From the NCBI GenBank assembly GCA_965216535.1, contig OZ244175.1:682001-746000 (forward strand): DNA of 64,000 nt. The letters are read 5' to 3'. The notes below the pieces were generated by a model, which ran no database searches, had not been told where the DNA came from, and was given only the letters and a program-made list of their open reading frames with translations. Source of the stretch: Hoeflea_A sp965216535. GTDB taxonomy: Bacteria; Pseudomonadota; Alphaproteobacteria; Rhizobiales; Rhizobiaceae. A program made the position numbers and the translations under genes. Within the stretch, counting starts at the first letter, position 1, and each line of letters begins with the position of its first letter. This document shows positions 61,881-64,000 of this stretch, piece after piece.

Positions 61881-62798
61881 TCAGCCGGCTCCCAATTCAG
61901 GATAGCCATGATCCGGCCGTCCGAGCATTACTGCGCGCATGGCCGGTGTGGGCGGCCCGGCGGTCATCCAGCGATCGGACAGTTCGGGATCGCCCCAAGG
62001 CCATTCGCCGGCGATATGGGTCGCTTCGTCGATCTGCTGCAATTCGGTGGTGAATTCGATGACGAAGCCCGACGGAGATACGTAATAGGCAAAGGGATTG
62101 TTGCCTGGTCCGTGCCGTCCGGGACCCCAGCTTGGAACGTGACCCATCTGCTTCAATCGGCCGATGCCGCGCATGAAGCTGTCCATGTCGGGCATCTCGA
62201 AGGCCACGTGGTTGGCGCTCGCATGGGCGTTCTGGAAGAGCCCTATCGAGTGATGGTCGGGGCTGCAGCGCAGGAACGACATGCGGTCGACGTAGTAGTC
62301 GGAGAGCCGGAAGCCGAGGCGGTCGCAAAAAAACGCCTCGGTCGTCTTGATGTCGGGTGTGTTGAGCACGACATGCGACACCTTCATCGGCATGGCGAAG
62401 GTGGCTTCGTCGTCGGCATTGAGCGCCACGTCTGTGGTGATCCGCAGGATGCGATTGTCGGGATCTCGGATTTCGAAACCATAACCGCCGCCCGGCGTGG
62501 AAAAGTCATGCGGCTTTGAGGCAACCGGAAGCCCATCTCGCTGCACCTGTTCGAACAATGCTTCAAGTCTGGTGCGGTCGGTCATTCCGAAGTTGATATA
62601 TTCGATGCCGAAATCCTCGGCGTCGGCCAGGGCATAGATGAACGGCTCGGAACCGGTGCCGCGAAAATAGGCGATGCCGTCGTCGGACAGAACGCGGCGA
62701 AGCCCCCAGGTTTCGGTGTAGAAGTCGGCGCTATCCGGCATCTGCGGCGCTCGCATGGTGATGCCGCGCAGGAAATCGACTCCGATGCGGTCAGTCAT
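61881..62798 (-). CDS. VOC-superfamily protein, type I extradiol dioxygenase-like
   Basis: A 305-residue protein of two tandem VOC modules. In the C-terminal module S-H-V-V-L-N, A-N-H-V-A-F and V-I-E-F-T-T-E place a His-His-Glu set as in Fe(II)/Mn(II) extradiol ring-cleaving dioxygenases. Ring cleavage of a catechol-like intermediate made by the flavin hydroxylase is a plausible role. The ATG at 62798 overlaps the stop of a small upstream open frame by one base (TGATG); a TTG one codon earlier is less likely. Confidence 0.82.
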   Translation of the reverse strand: MTDRIGVDFLRGITMRAPQMPDSADFYTETWGLRRVLSDDGIAYFRGTGSEPFIYALADAEDFGIEYINFGMTDRTRLEALFEQVQRDGLPVASKPHDFSTPGGGYGFEIRDPDNRILRITTDVALNADDEATFAMPMKVSHVVLNTPDIKTTEAFFCDRLGFRLSDYYVDRMSFLRCSPDHHSIGLFQNAHASANHVAFEMPDMDSFMRGIGRLKQMGHVPSWGPGRHGPGNNPFAYYVSPSGFVIEFTTELQQIDEATHIAGEWPWGDPELSDRWMTAGPPTPAMRAVMLGRPDHGYPELGAG

Positions 62799-62947
62799 CA
62801 AGGCCTCCGTTCATCCAATCCGGGACTGCCGGATTGCGGGAAACTTCCCGGTTGTTGCAATGTGCGTTCCGGCGACGCGACGAACGCCGCCCGCGCGATG
62901 GCGCGCGTGATCGAGGGATTACTGAAAGCGGCTTTTCTGTCGGTCAT
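62798..62947 (-). CDS. Small translationally coupled open frame (49 residues)
   Basis: ATG at 62947 overlaps the hydrolase stop by 4 bp (ATGA), and its TGA overlaps the VOC-gene ATG by one base. It encodes M-T-D-R-K-A-A-F-S-N at the start and a Pro/Gly/Ser-rich tail. No family is recognised. Coupling at both ends argues that it is translated, either as a real small protein or as a leader that passes ribosomes to the VOC gene. Confidence 0.5.
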   Translation of the reverse strand: MTDRKAAFSNPSITRAIARAAFVASPERTLQQPGSFPQSGSPGLDERRP

Positions 62948-63786
62948 GGCGCGACCTCCTGTATCGCCGGCTCCGATGCGTGCAAAAACCGGGTGATTTC
63001 GGCTGCGACCGGAGCGGCCTTTTCCTGGTGAACAAGATGACCTGCGGCGCCGACCTCCAGGTATTTTGCGGCAGTGCCATACGAAACCAGCGCGTCATGC
63101 ATGTTGCGGCTCTGCTCAGATGGTGTGATCCGATCCTGTGATCCGACGACAACCAGGGTTGGTGATTTGATGTCGGGTGCTCTGCTGACGAGGTCGCCTG
63201 CGGCAAGAGCATGGACGGCCTGGGCGTAACCGGCCGGATTGATAGCCGCCATCGCCGCGACGGCATCTTCGGCAAGGTCCGGGCGGGCGGCCGGATCGTG
63301 CAACAGGTTCGGGGCGCGCTCTGCGGCAAAAGCCTGCGGTCCAAGCTGTGCAAGGTTCCGCAGCCGCGCGGAAGCTTTCTCCGGCAGTTCGTCGCCCGGT
63401 TTCATGCCGTAGCCCTGGGCGCAGGACATGAGCACGAGACGGGTGATCCGATACGCATGACGGGCGGCGAAGTCGGCAGCGAACAGAGTGCCGAGGGAAT
63501 GGCCGAGAAGCGCGAAGCTCGGCAAGCCCAGTTCGTCGACCAGCGCAGCCAGTCGGTCGGCATAGTCGGAGGCCACCGGACGTTCCATGGGCAACGGCGC
63601 CGATCCGCTATAACCCGGTGCGTTCCAGGACAGCAGGGTCCAGTCGGCAGGCAGGTGGTCGCACAGGCGCTCAAAACTGCGGGCATTGCTGCCGATGCCG
63701 TGCAGCATGACGAGGCATTGCCGCGGGTCGCCGTCGCGCCACAGGCATTCCAAACCGGCCACCGATTTCGGCGTCATCGTGCTCAT
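62944..63786 (-). CDS. Alpha/beta-hydrolase
   Basis: A 280-residue protein with nucleophile elbow G-H-S-L-G, acid in G-S-Q-D-R-I and His in A-A-G-H-L-V-H. L-H-G-I-G-S-N near the N-terminus forms the oxyanion loop. It resembles meta-cleavage-product hydrolases and related C-C or ester hydrolases. In an operon with a VOC-type dioxygenase-like protein, hydrolysis of a ring-cleavage product is a fitting role. The start overlaps the next upstream gene by 4 bp. Confidence 0.85.
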   Translation of the reverse strand: MSTMTPKSVAGLECLWRDGDPRQCLVMLHGIGSNARSFERLCDHLPADWTLLSWNAPGYSGSAPLPMERPVASDYADRLAALVDELGLPSFALLGHSLGTLFAADFAARHAYRITRLVLMSCAQGYGMKPGDELPEKASARLRNLAQLGPQAFAAERAPNLLHDPAARPDLAEDAVAAMAAINPAGYAQAVHALAAGDLVSRAPDIKSPTLVVVGSQDRITPSEQSRNMHDALVSYGTAAKYLEVGAAGHLVHQEKAAPVAAEITRFLHASEPAIQEVAP

Positions 63787-64000
63787 GTGAAACAGAACCC
63801 ACGGTTGGCCGGCAGCACCTGTCCGGTGAGCACCAGGGCCTCGCCGCTCAACAGGAATGCGATCGTGCCGACGATGTCCTCCGGCGGTTGCGGCCCGGGT
63901 ACGGCGCGATTGTCGGCGTAGTGGGCATGCCGTTCCGGTGGCACGTATTCCGTTGATTCCGTGGTCAGGATTCCGGGCGCGACCGCGACCACGCCTATCC
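63783..64000 (-). CDS. SDR-family oxidoreductase, C-terminal part (5' end beyond window)
   Basis: About 72 residues are visible. V-A-V-A-P-G-I-L-T-T-E after the catalytic region, P-P-E-D-I-V-G-T-I-A-F-L-L-S and L-T-G-Q-V-L-P-A-N-R-G are typical of SDR C-termini. The start and cofactor motif lie to the right of the window. Its stop overlaps the hydrolase start by 4 bp, so the operon continues beyond 64000. Confidence 0.75.
   Translation of the reverse strand, partial: IGVVAVAPGILTTESTEYVPPERHAHYADNRAVPGPQPPEDIVGTIAFLLSGEALVLTGQVLPANRGFCFT

Noticed and set aside
1..64000. CRISPR arrays, tRNA or rRNA genes, replication origin
   Set aside because: No regularly spaced repeats, cloverleaf-like sequence, rRNA sequence or DnaA-box cluster was recognised.

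Overview
The window looks like a chromosomal stretch of a GC-rich alphaproteobacterium, most likely Hyphomicrobiales (Rhizobiales). The evidence is the divergent acnA / ccmA-ccmB arrangement, a candidate Irr-type iron box between them, and many IclR/GntR/LysR-controlled catabolic operons with ABC transporters. No tRNA, rRNA, CRISPR array, integrase or intact insertion sequence was seen.

Layout. 1-9.5 kb is core-like: a partial isoprenoid-synthase-fold gene, a flavodoxin/monooxygenase pair, two unrelated aconitases (acnB and acnA) tail to tail, and ccmAB. At the ccmB stop codon the expected ccmC is missing. Instead a 4.9-kb insert (a hypothetical protein, an M43 metalloprotease, a Cu/Zn-SOD-like protein and a choice-of-anchor/LVIVD protein) ends in a second copy of the last 72 bp of ccmB, which differs only at synonymous sites. 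14.4-23.2 kb holds two divergent catabolic operons around an IclR regulator: a kinase plus class-III aminotransferase, and a TctC-type binding protein, an SDR, a sarcosine/dimethylglycine-dehydrogenase-like flavoenzyme and a Tm-1-like protein. 28.7-33.2 kb has exporters, regulators, a desaturase and an HMG-CoA-lyase-like gene. 33.4-43.8 kb is one long operon with a CoA-transferase, a coiled-coil HTH protein, both hydantoinase/oxoprolinase subunits, a cysteine hydrolase and an ABC importer; hydantoin- or N-methylhydantoin-type uptake and hydrolysis is the natural reading. 55.4-64 kb is a tightly overlapping minus-strand operon for an unidentified, probably aromatic or nitrogenous compound (flavin hydroxylase, ALDH, aspartate dehydrogenase, TPP enzyme, two SDRs, VOC dioxygenase-like protein, alpha/beta hydrolase).

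The most unusual content is two very large, distantly related proteins (1699 and about 2260 residues; 23.3-28.4 kb and 48.6-55.4 kb). Both run, in the same order, SIR2-like NADase module, a WW/WR-PP linker, a P-loop-like segment of unusual form (R-G-x-G-K-G) and a C-terminal TPR-like array. This plan resembles NAD-depleting anti-phage proteins (Avs5/DSR-like) and may be a separate family. The second gene lies between a functional pentapeptide-repeat gene and a 374-bp, about 96% identical copy of that gene's 3' end, the same geometry as the ccmB duplication. A third candidate defence module, a two-gene membrane/cytosolic pair sharing a G-x-x-S-T-N-I-Q motif, lies at 44.3-45.8 kb.
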